The notes under the pieces are model-generated. The model ran no database searches. It was given only the letters and a program-made list of their open reading frames with translations, and was not told the DNA's origin. A DNA stretch of 14,380 nt from Synergistales bacterium. Lineage in GTDB: Bacteria > Synergistota > Synergistia > Synergistales > 79-D21. This document shows positions 1 through 7,555 of this stretch, piece by piece. The stretch covers positions 631,739 to 646,118 of the forward strand of contig JADLKH010000004.1 of assembly GCA_015657435.1 (NCBI GenBank), given 5' to 3'. Positions within the stretch are counted from its first letter, which is position 1, and each line of letters begins with the position of its first letter. Made by a program: the position numbers and the translations under genes.

Positions 1-1053
1 GAAGCAGGGGGATGCGGTTTTTCTACCGGCCTGATCTATCCCCCAGGAATGTACGCGGACCGGGACGAACTGGTTTGCCTTTGTCGGACCGCAGGGGAAA
101 ACAGGGGTTTCTTCGTCGTTCACATGAGAAACGAGGCGAATTTCCTCCTGGACTCGATCCGAGAAGTTACCGGCATCTGCCTCGAGGCTGAATGCCCACT
201 CCATGTTTCTCACCTCAAAGTTGCCGGCAAACGCAACTGGGGAAGGGCCGAGGAAGCCCTTTCCATCCTGGAGGGGGCGCGTGAGAAAGGGCTGGAGGTT
301 ACCTTCGACCAATACCCCTACACTGCGGGCAGCACGATGCTCGATGCAGTGATTCCTCCCCAGTTCCACGCGGGAGGTACAGCCAAACTCCTGGAGAGGC
401 TCAGGGACCCGAAAATGCGCCAGGAGATTATTGATATCCAAGAAGAAACGCATTTCGTTCCTTGGGAAAACTGGATCGCTAGCTGTGGCTGGGAGGGGAT
501 CCTTGTAAATTCGGTAAAAACGGAAAAAAATCGATTTTCCGAGGGCAAGACGGTGGCCGAACTTGCGATGCTGACCGGAAAGCGCCCTCTGGATTTCGTC
601 TGTGACCTGATGATTGAAGAGGACAACGCCGTGACCATGACCCAGTTCTACGGCTGCGAAGAAGACGTCAAAACCTTCATGAAGAGCCCCTACATGACTC
701 TGTGTTCGGACGCGATCGTGGGCGGCAAGCCGCATCCTCGCGCCTACGGTACAACTGCCCGATACCTTGGAAAATACGTCCGGGATGAAAAAGTCTTGCC
801 ATTGGCCGAAGCCATCCGACACATGACCTCCCTGCCGGCTAACAGGCTCGGCCTTCAGGATCGAGGCATCATCCGGGAAGGCATGGCGGCAGACCTGGTC
901 GTGTTCGACCCAGATCGCATGATCGATAGAGGGACCTTCGCCACGCCCGAAATCTATCCTGTTGGGATCGATCTCGTGGTCGTCAACGGGAATATCGCCA
1001 TGGAAAACGGGAAGATCCAGCCGGAACGGTCTGGCATGGTAATCCGGGCCTGA
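1..1053 (+). CDS. N-acyl-D-amino-acid deacylase (D-aminoacylase family), 5' end missing
   Basis: This is the C-terminal two thirds of a cytoplasmic zinc amidohydrolase that removes the acyl group from N-acyl-D-amino acids. The frame is open from base 1, and the residues before the first ATG (GFSTGLIYPPG) already match the second deacylase at 4269-5879, so the true start lies upstream and the ATG at 49 is internal. Family motifs seen are HMRNE (metal-binding His), HVSHLK with the second His followed by NWG, the YPYTAG turn, CSDAIVGGKPHPRAYG with the catalytic Asp, and a C-terminal beta-sandwich segment (GMAADLVVFDPD). By eye it is about 40 percent identical to its downstream paralogue. It lies 124 bases before the TRAP genes on the same strand and probably belongs to the same catabolic unit. 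The acyl group and amino acid cannot be read from the sequence; N-acyl-D-glutamate or D-aspartate deacylases are in the same family. Confidence 0.9.
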   Translation, partial: EAGGCGFSTGLIYPPGMYADRDELVCLCRTAGENRGFFVVHMRNEANFLLDSIREVTGICLEAECPLHVSHLKVAGKRNWGRAEEALSILEGAREKGLEVTFDQYPYTAGSTMLDAVIPPQFHAGGTAKLLERLRDPKMRQEIIDIQEETHFVPWENWIASCGWEGILVNSVKTEKNRFSEGKTVAELAMLTGKRPLDFVCDLMIEEDNAVTMTQFYGCEEDVKTFMKSPYMTLCSDAIVGGKPHPRAYGTTARYLGKYVRDEKVLPLAEAIRHMTSLPANRLGLQDRGIIREGMAADLVVFDPDRMIDRGTFATPEIYPVGIDLVVVNGNIAMENGKIQPERSGMVIRA

Positions 1054-1177
1054 CCGCGATTAGGGACAGAAAGAGAGGGGGACGAGTATTGGAAAAAGAA
1101 GATTCTCATCTCCATACCACTTCTTCAGCACTTTTTGAGTCAAGACTGCCGTTCCATATAAAAAGGGGGAAAAAAGG

Positions 1178-2278
1178 ATGAGAGATGGTAACTGGCGTTT
1201 TAGAAAAAGCCTATCAGCCCTGTTCGTCGTTGTTTTTGCCCTGGCTTTCATCGCCTCATTCCATGTCGGCCCCGCCAGTGCCAAGGCGGAATTCCAGTGG
1301 AAGTTCGCTCAACCCTGGACCAGGCCTCTTAGCGATATCTCCTACCGGCTATTTTGCGATCTGGTAAAAAAATATACGAACGGCCGGATGGAAATCAAGC
1401 TATACCCCAATGGGCTGTTGGGTACTCACGATGAAAACTTCCATGCGGTCCAGGACGGCAGCGTTGAAATAGCCGTCTTGTCCCCGTACGTGAACCTGGT
1501 TCCGGGAGGCATGCTCAACTGGATGCCCTGGACGATTTCGAACTGGGATGAAGCCAAGATCGCCTATGCCGCACCGAACGGCGTCCTTTACAAGGTCATG
1601 CAGACGGCCTGGAACGAGGTGGGATGCCAGATGCTGTTTGTCTCAGCGCAGGGAGCCTACGGCATCGGCAACAACGTCCGGCCGCTCCGCAAACCTGAGG
1701 ATTTCAAGAATCTCAAACTCCGGGTTTCATCATCACTCGGGTTTGTCCGAGCCCTGGAGAACATGGGGAAGGGTTCTGGCATGACCTTGGCGACTATCCC
1801 GTGGGCTGACCTGTACAACGCTCTTTCCCGCGGCGTCGTTGACGGATGCTGGGACATGTGGGCTTCTCTCGTGGATGAAAGGCACGCCGAGGTTATGAAG
1901 TACTACTCCGATCTCGATTTTTCATGGGACTGCAACAACGTCGTCGTGAACAAGGAGAAGTGGGATGTCCTGCCCCAGGATATCAAGAATGCCGTGCTGA
2001 AGGCGGCCAAGGAGGCCGAGGCACACATGTACAAGGTGCAACAATCTTCCGAGAAGAGCTATAAGGAAAAACTCAAGAAGATGCCCGGATTCACAATTGT
2101 CACCCTCACCCCGGCAGAAAGAGACGTCTTCCGCAAGAAGGCGAACATGCCGGCTGTTTGGAATGAACTGTGCAAACCCTGGCTGGACAAGAAGTACCCG
2201 GGCCAGAACATGACACAGAAGATCCAGGCTGAATTGGAGAAGGTCCATAAAGACGTAATGGCCAAGAGGACAAAGTAA
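1178..2278 (+). CDS. dctP: TRAP transporter substrate-binding protein, DctP family
   Basis: This is the periplasmic binding protein of a tripartite ATP-independent transporter, 366 residues, the usual size. Residues 1-36 form a signal peptide: a basic start (MRDGNWRFRK), a hydrophobic core (ALFVVVFALAFIA) and a likely cut after PASA. The mature part has typical DctP features: LFCDLVKKYTNGRMEIKLYPNG, the VQDGSVEIAV segment, and FKNLKLRVSSS, where Arg182 sits at the place of the family's carboxylate-binding arginine. The segment IPWADLYNALSRGVVDGCW (208-226) is also characteristic. The arginine suggests an acidic substrate, and the flanking deacylases suggest an N-acyl amino acid. The start is supported by an A/G-rich stretch ending in AAGG just before the ATG. 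A TTCCATATAA half-site, like the operators at 7541 and 9877, lies 16 bases upstream. A hairpin follows the gene. Confidence 0.95.
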   Translation: MRDGNWRFRKSLSALFVVVFALAFIASFHVGPASAKAEFQWKFAQPWTRPLSDISYRLFCDLVKKYTNGRMEIKLYPNGLLGTHDENFHAVQDGSVEIAVLSPYVNLVPGGMLNWMPWTISNWDEAKIAYAAPNGVLYKVMQTAWNEVGCQMLFVSAQGAYGIGNNVRPLRKPEDFKNLKLRVSSSLGFVRALENMGKGSGMTLATIPWADLYNALSRGVVDGCWDMWASLVDERHAEVMKYYSDLDFSWDCNNVVVNKEKWDVLPQDIKNAVLKAAKEAEAHMYKVQQSSEKSYKEKLKKMPGFTIVTLTPAERDVFRKKANMPAVWNELCKPWLDKKYPGQNMTQKIQAELEKVHKDVMAKRTK

Positions 2279-2312
2279 CGAACCGGGAAGCCATCGAGTT
2301 TTAAATAAATCT

Positions 2313-2359
2313 GGGTGCGGACGAGGGGAAACCCTGCGTGGTCTCTTCTTTCCGCACCC
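2313..2359 (+). promoter_or_regulatory. Nested hairpin between dctP and dctQ
   Basis: GGGTGCGGA (2313-2321) pairs perfectly with TCCGCACCC (2351-2359). Inside the loop a second small stem, AGGG/CCCT (2324-2327 with 2332-2335), closes a GAAA tetraloop. The downstream sequence TTGTTTC is only weakly T-rich, so a strong terminator is unlikely. A structure in this place would lower or process the message after dctP, so that binding protein is made in excess over the membrane subunits. That role is inferred. Confidence 0.55.
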
Positions 2360-2390
2360 TTGTTTCATAGGTTTACATGAAGTTACTACT

Positions 2391-2396
2391 GGGGGG
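2391..2396 (+). promoter_or_regulatory. Ribosome binding site that sets the dctQ start at 2404
   Basis: A run of six G (2391-2396) lies 7 bases before the ATG at 2404. The earlier in-frame ATG at 2377 has only pyrimidine-rich sequence in front of it, so translation more likely begins at 2404. Confidence 0.6.
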
Positions 2397-2403
2397 ATAC
2401 AAA

Positions 2404-2925
2404 ATGGGCGGGGTATTTGACCGCATAAGCAAGGGAATGCGAGCCTTCGAAAACATCGTTGGCACGATTGGTCTGCTTGGCATCACGGTCCTCGTATTTG
2501 TGCAAGTATTGAACCGTTACATGCTCCATTTCGAAATAATGTGGCTGAGCGACTTCGCTCTTTACATGTTCATTTTTCTGGCGTTCGTCGCAATAGGGCT
2601 TACAACCCGAGAAAACGGACACACTTCCGTAGAGGTCTTTGTCGATATGGTTTTTCGGAACAAACCGAAAGGACAGAAGGTCTACGGGATCCTCCTTCTT
2701 GGGTTTTCCTTGATCACAGTTCTGGTCTTCGGAAGCCCTACACTGCATTTTGCAAAAAAAGCGCTGCAATACCCTCAATACGGGACTCTCGTGCGCTGGT
2801 TCAACACAAGCTGGTTAATGGAGTCGATGCTCCTGATGATCTTGCTTCCCGCTTATCACCTTATTTCCAGGATGTACATGGAAACAATGGTCCTGAGATC
2901 CGGAAAAGGGCCGGAAGGGCGGTAG
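2404..2925 (+). CDS. dctQ: TRAP transporter small permease, DctQ family
   Basis: This is the small membrane subunit of the transporter, 173 residues from the chosen start at 2404; an in-frame ATG at 2377 would add nine residues but has no ribosome site. Four hydrophobic segments are visible: GTIGLLGITVLVFVQVLNRY, the ALYMFIFLAFVAIGL region, ILLLGFSLITVLVFG and WLMESMLLMILLPAYHLI. The conserved signature runs through QVLNRY, then MWLSDFALYMF in place of the usual W-x-E-E pattern, and ends with TTRENGHTSVEVFVD. The last residues are charged and cytoplasmic. The next gene begins four bases after the stop, so dctQ and dctM are translationally linked. Confidence 0.93.
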   Translation: MGGVFDRISKGMRAFENIVGTIGLLGITVLVFVQVLNRYMLHFEIMWLSDFALYMFIFLAFVAIGLTTRENGHTSVEVFVDMVFRNKPKGQKVYGILLLGFSLITVLVFGSPTLHFAKKALQYPQYGTLVRWFNTSWLMESMLLMILLPAYHLISRMYMETMVLRSGKGPEGR

Positions 2926-2929
2926 CGGT

Positions 2930-4258
2930 ATGGAACTTGGAATCCTTGTAACGATATGCTCCTTCCTGGGCGGCATCCTGATCGGTGTCCCGTTGGGCTG
3001 GCTGTTTTTGGCCAGCACCGCCCTGGGCCTGTTTTTCCTGGGCGAATCCCTATCCTTTATGGCAGGGACCTTTTTTCATTCAATCAACAATTATGTCCTC
3101 ATGGCCATCGCCTTTTTCGTTTACGCGGGAGGCCTGATCTCGGACGCGGGGCTTGCCGACCGAATCGTCCGCTTTTCCTACGCTCTGGTCGGAAAAGTTC
3201 GGGGAGGACTCATCGTCGTCGGGATCATTGCAACCCTCTTCATGAGCGCCCTCACCGGTTCCTCTCTTCCCTGCATCTCCGCGCTCATCCCGCTATTGGT
3301 CCCCCGCCTCGAGAAATTCGGCTACCAGAGGCGCTATACCACTGCGGTACTCTGCTCGGCCAGTTTCATGGGCTACCTGATTCCTCCAAGCGTTCCGGCC
3401 CTCATCTACGGGCTCGTGGCGCAACAGTCCATCGCTGCCCTTTTCCTCTCCACGGTTTTCCCGGGGCTTCTCCTCGCCCTTGGATATGCCATCCTGAATT
3501 ACTTCATCTGCCCCAATTACATGGACCCGCCTGAAATTGAGGAAACGGAACGCAACTTCAAGGAATCCATGCGCGAACTAGGATCAGCCACATGGGGCGC
3601 CCTACCAGCGCTCGGGGCCCCCTTGGTTATCCTCGTGGGTATTTACGGTGGTATCTGCACCCCTAACGAGGCCGGCGCCATCGCAGTTATCTATACGCTC
3701 TTCGTCGGTTTCTTCGTTTACAGGGAGCTGAATTTCAAGACCTTCTGGTCTGCCACACGAAGCTCACTTATCACCCTGGGCATGATCTGTCTTCTGATTG
3801 CCGGAGGAACGGTCTTCACCCGGCTTCTTATCCGGGAAGGAACGGCGCAAGCCCTTGCCAATGGCATCCTGGGAATGTTCCACAGCAAGAACCTGATTCT
3901 CCTATCGATGAATATTTTCCTTTTGCTGCTGGGCATGTTCATTGACGGGATCCCCATCCTCATCATGGCCGTCCCGATGATCCTCCCTCTAGCCCTTCAA
4001 CTTGACATGAACCTCATTCACCTTGGAGCCATGATCATTGTCAACGTAGGCCTGGGTACCATGACTCCGCCATTCGCAGTATCCATCTTTGTGGGTTCAC
4101 GGTTATCCGGAGTCTCGTACGGTGAACTGACGAGACCAATGATGCTCTTCCTGTTTATAGTAGGTATCCCGGTTCTTCTCCTGACGACATACCTGCCTGC
4201 CCTTTCATGCTGGCTTCCGACTCAATTCCTGGGATCCCAGATAGTCGGCCCGTGGTGA
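2930..4258 (+). CDS. dctM: TRAP transporter large permease, DctM family
   Basis: This is the large membrane subunit that carries substrate, driven by a sodium or proton gradient, 442 residues with about a dozen hydrophobic segments. Family landmarks appear in order: ALTGSSLPCISALIPLLVP, then a GYQRRYTTAVLCSASFMG segment, IPPSVPALIYG, FPGLLLALGYAIL, NEAGAIAVIYTLFVGF, GMFIDGIPILIMAVPMILP and NVGLGTMTPPFAVSIFVG. The start is preceded by GGAAGGGCGG. The gene follows dctQ by four bases and precedes the second deacylase by ten, so dctQ, dctM and the deacylase form one tight transcription unit. Which ion it uses cannot be told from sequence. Confidence 0.95.
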   Translation: MELGILVTICSFLGGILIGVPLGWLFLASTALGLFFLGESLSFMAGTFFHSINNYVLMAIAFFVYAGGLISDAGLADRIVRFSYALVGKVRGGLIVVGIIATLFMSALTGSSLPCISALIPLLVPRLEKFGYQRRYTTAVLCSASFMGYLIPPSVPALIYGLVAQQSIAALFLSTVFPGLLLALGYAILNYFICPNYMDPPEIEETERNFKESMRELGSATWGALPALGAPLVILVGIYGGICTPNEAGAIAVIYTLFVGFFVYRELNFKTFWSATRSSLITLGMICLLIAGGTVFTRLLIREGTAQALANGILGMFHSKNLILLSMNIFLLLLGMFIDGIPILIMAVPMILPLALQLDMNLIHLGAMIIVNVGLGTMTPPFAVSIFVGSRLSGVSYGELTRPMMLFLFIVGIPVLLLTTYLPALSCWLPTQFLGSQIVGPW

Positions 4259-4268
4259 GGAAAAAGAG

Positions 4269-5879
4269 ATGAGTGACGATTTCGACCTGGTTATCCGCGG
4301 AGCGAAAATCATCGACGGCACGGGAAATCCCTTTTTTCTCAGGGAAGTGGGTGTCAAGGCAGGACGGATCCGCGGGATGGGGAAAAACCTTAAAGGGAAG
4401 CGGTGCATCGACGCAGAGGGGCTCGTCCTTTGTCCTGGCTTTGTCGATATTCACAACCACGCGGATCACGGTATCGTTGCATTCCCCGATGCAGAATGTT
4501 ATGTCATGCAGGGGGTCACGACCTCGGTAGTTGGCAATTGCGGCCTATCCATGGCCCCCGTGGATCCGAAGCGAGCCGACCTTGCCCGCCATTACCTGGC
4601 CCCGTTCTTGCGAAAGGAAGGCAAATACAGCTGGGAATGGCGGACCCTAGAAGAATTCTTCCATGAAACGACGAGAAGCGGCATTGCCCAGAACCTGGCT
4701 CCCCTTGTCGGGCAGGGGACCATTCGCATCGCGGTGAAGGGTTTTGATGAAGGGGCTCCCACAAGAGAAGAGATGGATAGCATGAAGAGGCTGCTGGCCC
4801 AAAGTCTGGATGAAGGGGCGTTCGGACTCACCAGCGGACTCATCTACCCGCCCGGCTGTTTCGCGGATGCCGAGGAACTGACAGAGCTGGCATCCGTCCT
4901 GAAAACCCATGGGGGTTTCTACGCGACACACATGCGCAACGAGGGAGATCGGCTGCTGCAATCCGTAGCAGAGACCTTGGCCCTCGGTGAGGTGAACGGA
5001 ATACCTGTCCAGATTTCCCACCATAAAGCTTTCGGCAGAGCCAATTGGGGCAAAGTGAAAGAATCCCTGGCTCTTATGGAGGCAGCCAGGGAAAGGGGTG
5101 TCGAGGTGAACTGTGACGTTTACCCTTACCTGGCGGGGATGACGACTCTCACCTCACTCCTCCCGCCGAGTGCGCTGGAGGGAGGAGTGGAACAGATGCT
5201 GGTTCGCCTGGAGAACCCCGAAGACATTCGAAGAATTGAAACTGAGATCCAGGAAGGGGTTCCGGGTTGGGAAAATTGGATCCAAAGTCTAGGCTGGGAA
5301 AATATCATCATTAGCGAATGTGAGAAAAAGAAGGAGGTCGAGGGGCTTTCCCTGGAGGAGATCGCACAAAGAAGTGGCCGTACTCCGTGTGAAGCCCTTT
5401 TCGGACTTCTCCGCGAAACCCTTGGAACGGCGACCATGCTTATCTTCGGAGTGAACGAGGAAGACCTACGCACAGTAGTAAAGAATCCGCTCTCGTGCAT
5501 CGCCTCGGATTCCTGGGTCATTGCGCCGAGGGGCGGCGGAAAGCCTCACCCCAGGGCCTACGGAACCTTCCCGAGATTCTTAAAAACCTTTGTGCGGGAC
5601 AATAGGGACTTGACCTGGGAAGAGGCTATCCGGAAGATCACGTCTTTACCGGCTACGAAGGCTGGCATTCCAGGCAGGGGGCTTGTCAAGGAAGGTTTCT
5701 GGGCAGACTTGGTCCTCCTTGACCCCCAAACCATCGAGGACAAGGCGACCTTCTCTGATCCTCACCGGTTCCCGGAAGGAATCCGGTATGTCATCGTCAA
5801 CGGAGAACCGGTCGTGGAGAATGGACAACCTACTGAGCGCCGTCCTGGGCAAGTTCTAAAACGCCAGTCTCAATTTTGA
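4269..5879 (+). CDS. N-acyl-D-amino-acid deacylase (D-aminoacylase), complete
   Basis: This is a complete 536-residue amidohydrolase, slightly longer than characterised D-aminoacylases (about 480-500). It hydrolyses N-acyl-D-amino acids to free D-amino acid and carboxylate. The HxH metal motif is at His62/His64 (DIHNHAD), with the metal-ligand Cys91 in VVGNCGLSMAP, His221 in THMRNEG, His251 in ISHHKAFGRANWG and the catalytic Asp414 in CIASDSW. The glycine-rich GGGKPHPRAYG loop is at 422-432. The Cys and both His positions agree closely with the Alcaligenes enzyme (Cys96, His220, His250), as known for the family. The C-terminal segment WADLVLLDP closes the beta-sandwich. AGGA lies 7 bases before the ATG. 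It is the last gene of the TRAP operon and a diverged paralogue of the gene at the left edge. Side-chain preference (D-Glu, D-Asp or neutral) is not resolved. Confidence 0.93.
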   Translation: MSDDFDLVIRGAKIIDGTGNPFFLREVGVKAGRIRGMGKNLKGKRCIDAEGLVLCPGFVDIHNHADHGIVAFPDAECYVMQGVTTSVVGNCGLSMAPVDPKRADLARHYLAPFLRKEGKYSWEWRTLEEFFHETTRSGIAQNLAPLVGQGTIRIAVKGFDEGAPTREEMDSMKRLLAQSLDEGAFGLTSGLIYPPGCFADAEELTELASVLKTHGGFYATHMRNEGDRLLQSVAETLALGEVNGIPVQISHHKAFGRANWGKVKESLALMEAARERGVEVNCDVYPYLAGMTTLTSLLPPSALEGGVEQMLVRLENPEDIRRIETEIQEGVPGWENWIQSLGWENIIISECEKKKEVEGLSLEEIAQRSGRTPCEALFGLLRETLGTATMLIFGVNEEDLRTVVKNPLSCIASDSWVIAPRGGGKPHPRAYGTFPRFLKTFVRDNRDLTWEEAIRKITSLPATKAGIPGRGLVKEGFWADLVLLDPQTIEDKATFSDPHRFPEGIRYVIVNGEPVVENGQPTERRPGQVLKRQSQF

Positions 5880-5885
5880 AAGGTT

Positions 5886-5912
5886 AGAAGGCCTCCCTTG
5901 TGGAGGCCTTCT
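5886..5912 (+). terminator. Hairpin just after the second deacylase
   Basis: AGAAGGCCTCC (5886-5896) and GGAGGCCTTCT (5902-5912) form a perfect 11-bp stem with a 5-base loop (CTTGT), starting seven bases after the stop codon. The tail CTCTGG is short of T, so this may protect the message end or act as a weak terminator ahead of the stronger one at 6015. Confidence 0.6.
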
Positions 5913-6014
5913 CTCTGGACAGTAAGGGCAGGGCGCAACACGACGATATCCTTGATGGGCTGACTGCGCTCGTGACGGTAGACGGGGAAGATAGTTCCTT
6001 GCACACTTTGCCGG

Positions 6015-6056
6015 GGGAATCTCTCGATTTAACAATCGGAGATTCCCTTATTTTTT
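6015..6056 (+). terminator. Rho-independent terminator of the TRAP-deacylase operon
   Basis: GGGAATCTC-T-CGATT (6015-6029) pairs with AATCG-GAGATTCCC (6034-6047), leaving one bulged T and a TAAC loop. The tail TTATTTTTT follows at once. This is a textbook intrinsic terminator on the plus strand. No gene lies between the deacylase stop at 5879 and this point. Confidence 0.85.
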
Positions 6057-6163
6057 GCATGAATAGTCGCTGAACTCATGCCGGGTTATAGGCTGAAGTT
6101 ATGAAGGACCGTAATATGTTCAGTTCCTTCAGGCTGGGGAGGAGTGGAGAAGAAGGGGAATGT

Positions 6164-6853
6164 TTACTTGGTCCCCCGAGTTCCCAGGCGATAAGGGCAA
6201 ACTTTCCTGCATTCGCTGCAGTTGTAGAGGTCCCATCCCCTGCCGGTCTTGAAGAACGAGCGTTCACGGCAACGTTTTTGGTTGACCGTCACGCCATCCA
6301 TGGCCTGTCCGGGGCAGACGTCGATGCACTTTCTGCACCTAGGAGGGCATGAGAAATCCTTAACTGCAGAGTCGGGTGGAAGGTCCCGGTCGGTAAGTAC
6401 GGCTCCGATGTAAGTCATGTTCCCAAGGTCCTGGTTGATGAGTATCGTGCTTTTGCCCATTATGCCCAAGCCGGCCAATACCGCTGCATGCTTCAGCGAG
6501 AGGATGCCGTGTCCGTACATGTTCTCCGCATCCCAATGCATGTAAGGGACGTCGGAAGGAACAATGACAGCTTTAGCGCCATTTTTTTGCATGTAACGGC
6601 ACATCTCCATCGCAATTCGGTCCATTTCCTCGTACATCTTGTAGGCGGTGTGGGTATAGGGAATAGGGTTTTCGGCAAAGATGGCGTCTATCGGCATTTG
6701 TTTTATGAACACGACGACGCTCTTGCAGAGGCTGAAGATATCTCGGGGATGAAAGCCTTTGGGGGCCTCAACAAAGCTGTCGGCACTCGCGATGCCGCAC
6801 TTGTCTGCTCCAAGCTCAAGGGCTCGTTTCTTTATGTTTTCGGGTGTGATCAT
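6164..6853 (-). CDS. QueG-like double 4Fe-4S protein, short form
   Basis: This is a 229-residue soluble protein with the fold signature of the epoxyqueuosine reductase (QueG) family. Residues 110-160 carry a recognisable core (GHGILSLKHAAVLAGLGIMGKSTILIN, then YIGAVLTDRDLPPDS). Two clusters follow: Cys169, Cys173, Cys176 and Cys180-Pro, then Cys195, Cys212, Cys215 and Cys219-Pro. True QueG is about 350-390 residues with a C-terminal repeat domain; this protein stops after the second cluster, so it is probably a paralogue of unknown substrate, not the tRNA-modification enzyme. The start at 6853 has GGGGAGGAAAA upstream on the minus strand. It is the only convincing minus-strand gene here and faces the TRAP operon tail to tail. 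I saw no clear minus-strand terminator after it. Confidence 0.75.
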   Translation of the reverse strand: MITPENIKKRALELGADKCGIASADSFVEAPKGFHPRDIFSLCKSVVVFIKQMPIDAIFAENPIPYTHTAYKMYEEMDRIAMEMCRYMQKNGAKAVIVPSDVPYMHWDAENMYGHGILSLKHAAVLAGLGIMGKSTILINQDLGNMTYIGAVLTDRDLPPDSAVKDFSCPPRCRKCIDVCPGQAMDGVTVNQKRCRERSFFKTGRGWDLYNCSECRKVCPYRLGTRGTK

Positions 6854-7104
6854 TCTGAATTTTCCTCCCCGTCATTGTGAGGTTCAGACATATTCGTATC
6901 ACAAGTTGCTTTCGCTCGGTTTGGTGCCTTCCCGTTCTCGGAAAAGGTCGTGGCGGATATTCGGGATGAGGAACAAGGCAAACTCAACATTCATTGTACT
7001 ATCCACTCAAACCTATCCCCCTACCCAGGTTGCGCGGGTTATGCGGCCGTATAACCTCGGAATCGAGAACATGGGGGCTCTGCAACGCAGTCTAACGCTC
7101 GCGT

Positions 7105-7139
7105 AAAAAAAGCCTCGGCTACGGAGTTGCAGCCGGGGC
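7105..7139 (-). terminator. Minus-strand intrinsic terminator-like hairpin, copy 1
   Basis: GCCTCGGCT (7112-7120) pairs with AGCCGGGGC (7131-7139) over 9 bp with one G-T pair and a 10-base loop. On the minus strand the stem is followed by seven T (A7105-7111). No minus-strand gene is seen for it to terminate. Confidence 0.55.
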
Positions 7140-7296
7140 CTTCTGCGAAGGGATCAGCCATGAACCTGTAGGAAAAAGTGCGAAGCAGGCAAAAGCAGTC
7201 AGATCTTTCAGATTGTCCCGCTCCATTCCTCGAAACGGTACGCCATCATCTCCATCGTTGTCTTGCAGGGTGAATTTTCCTACCGAATTCCCATCT

Positions 7297-7329
7297 AAAA
7301 AAGCGTCGCCAATGCGGAGCTGCATTGGC
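7297..7329 (-). terminator. Minus-strand intrinsic terminator-like hairpin, copy 2
   Basis: GCCAATGC (7308-7315) and GCATTGGC (7322-7329) form a perfect 8-bp stem with a GGAGCT loop. On the minus strand a GACGC spacer and six T (A7297-7302) follow. Flank and loop resemble those of the hairpin at 7105-7139, with a different stem. Confidence 0.5.
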
Positions 7330-7410
7330 CAAAACGGAGATCCCATCGGATTTTATTGAAAGTTGACCAGAACCCGGATCAAGAACCCAATCAGAATGGC
7401 TTTAGATAAA

Positions 7411-7437
7411 GGGGGGCCTCGGTTGCAGAGGTTCCCC
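7411..7437. terminator. G/C-rich hairpin upstream of the flavoenzyme promoter
   Basis: GGGGGGCCTC (7411-7420) pairs with GAGGTTCCCC (7428-7437) through CCTC/GAGG, two G-T pairs and four G-C pairs, with a 7-base loop. The plus-strand tail CTTGCCTTTGTTG is only moderately T-rich. It could insulate the promoter at 7488 from read-through. Confidence 0.4.
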
Positions 7438-7487
7438 CTTGCCTTTGTTGACTAGCGCCAGGCGGGGGCGGAGCGTGATCGTTTGGA

Positions 7488-7517
7488 TTGACAGAGAGGC
7501 GACGGAAAAGATATCAT
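7488..7517 (+). promoter_or_regulatory. Sigma-70-type promoter of the flavoenzyme gene
   Basis: A perfect -35 box TTGACA (7488-7493) and a -10 box TATCAT (7512-7517, five of six to consensus) are 18 bases apart. Transcription would begin near 7524, within the CACATAGAG element shared with the promoter at 9825, about 70 bases before the start codon at 7593. Confidence 0.65.
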
Positions 7518-7540
7518 ATCTTCCACATAGAGATAGCATA

Positions 7541-7555
7541 TTCCATATTGTGAAA
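7541..7555 (+). promoter_or_regulatory. Imperfect operator, related to the palindrome at 9877-9895
   Basis: TTCCAT-ATT-GTGAAA is an inverted repeat with two mismatches (perfect would be ATGGAA on the right). It stands exactly 8 bases after CACATAGAG (7524-7532), the same distance as in front of the hydro-lyase operon. Its place just after the likely transcription start suits repression. The TTCC...GGAA style resembles operators of some IclR-family regulators; the regulator is not in the window. Confidence 0.45.

Larger units (their letters stand above)
6854..7487. other. Gap without a convincing gene, containing three hairpins
   Basis: No reading frame here has a ribosome site together with recognisable protein features. 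The segment holds the leader of the minus-strand gene, two hairpins with A-runs on their left sides (7105-7139 and 7297-7329, annotated as minus-strand terminators) and one G/C-rich hairpin (7411-7437). The rest shows nothing I can name. Confidence 0.6.

Noticed and set aside
1135..1162. TTGAGT-16-TATAAA as the dctP promoter
   Set aside because: Transcription would begin about ten bases before the ATG, leaving almost no leader for the ribosome site; the boxes are probably chance.
5900..6075. Plus-strand open frame from a GTG after the second deacylase
   Set aside because: The GTG lies in the loop and stem of one hairpin, the end runs through the strong terminator, and there is no ribosome site.
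6881..7054. Open stretch of about 57 codons on the plus strand, possible gene remnant
   Set aside because: It has no start codon or ribosome site. The translation looks somewhat protein-like (SEKVVADIRDEEQGK) but matches no family I can name.
7119..7346. Minus-strand 75-residue open frame
   Set aside because: It has no ribosome site, spans the hairpin at 7308-7329, overlaps the other at 7112-7139, and shows no recognisable domain.
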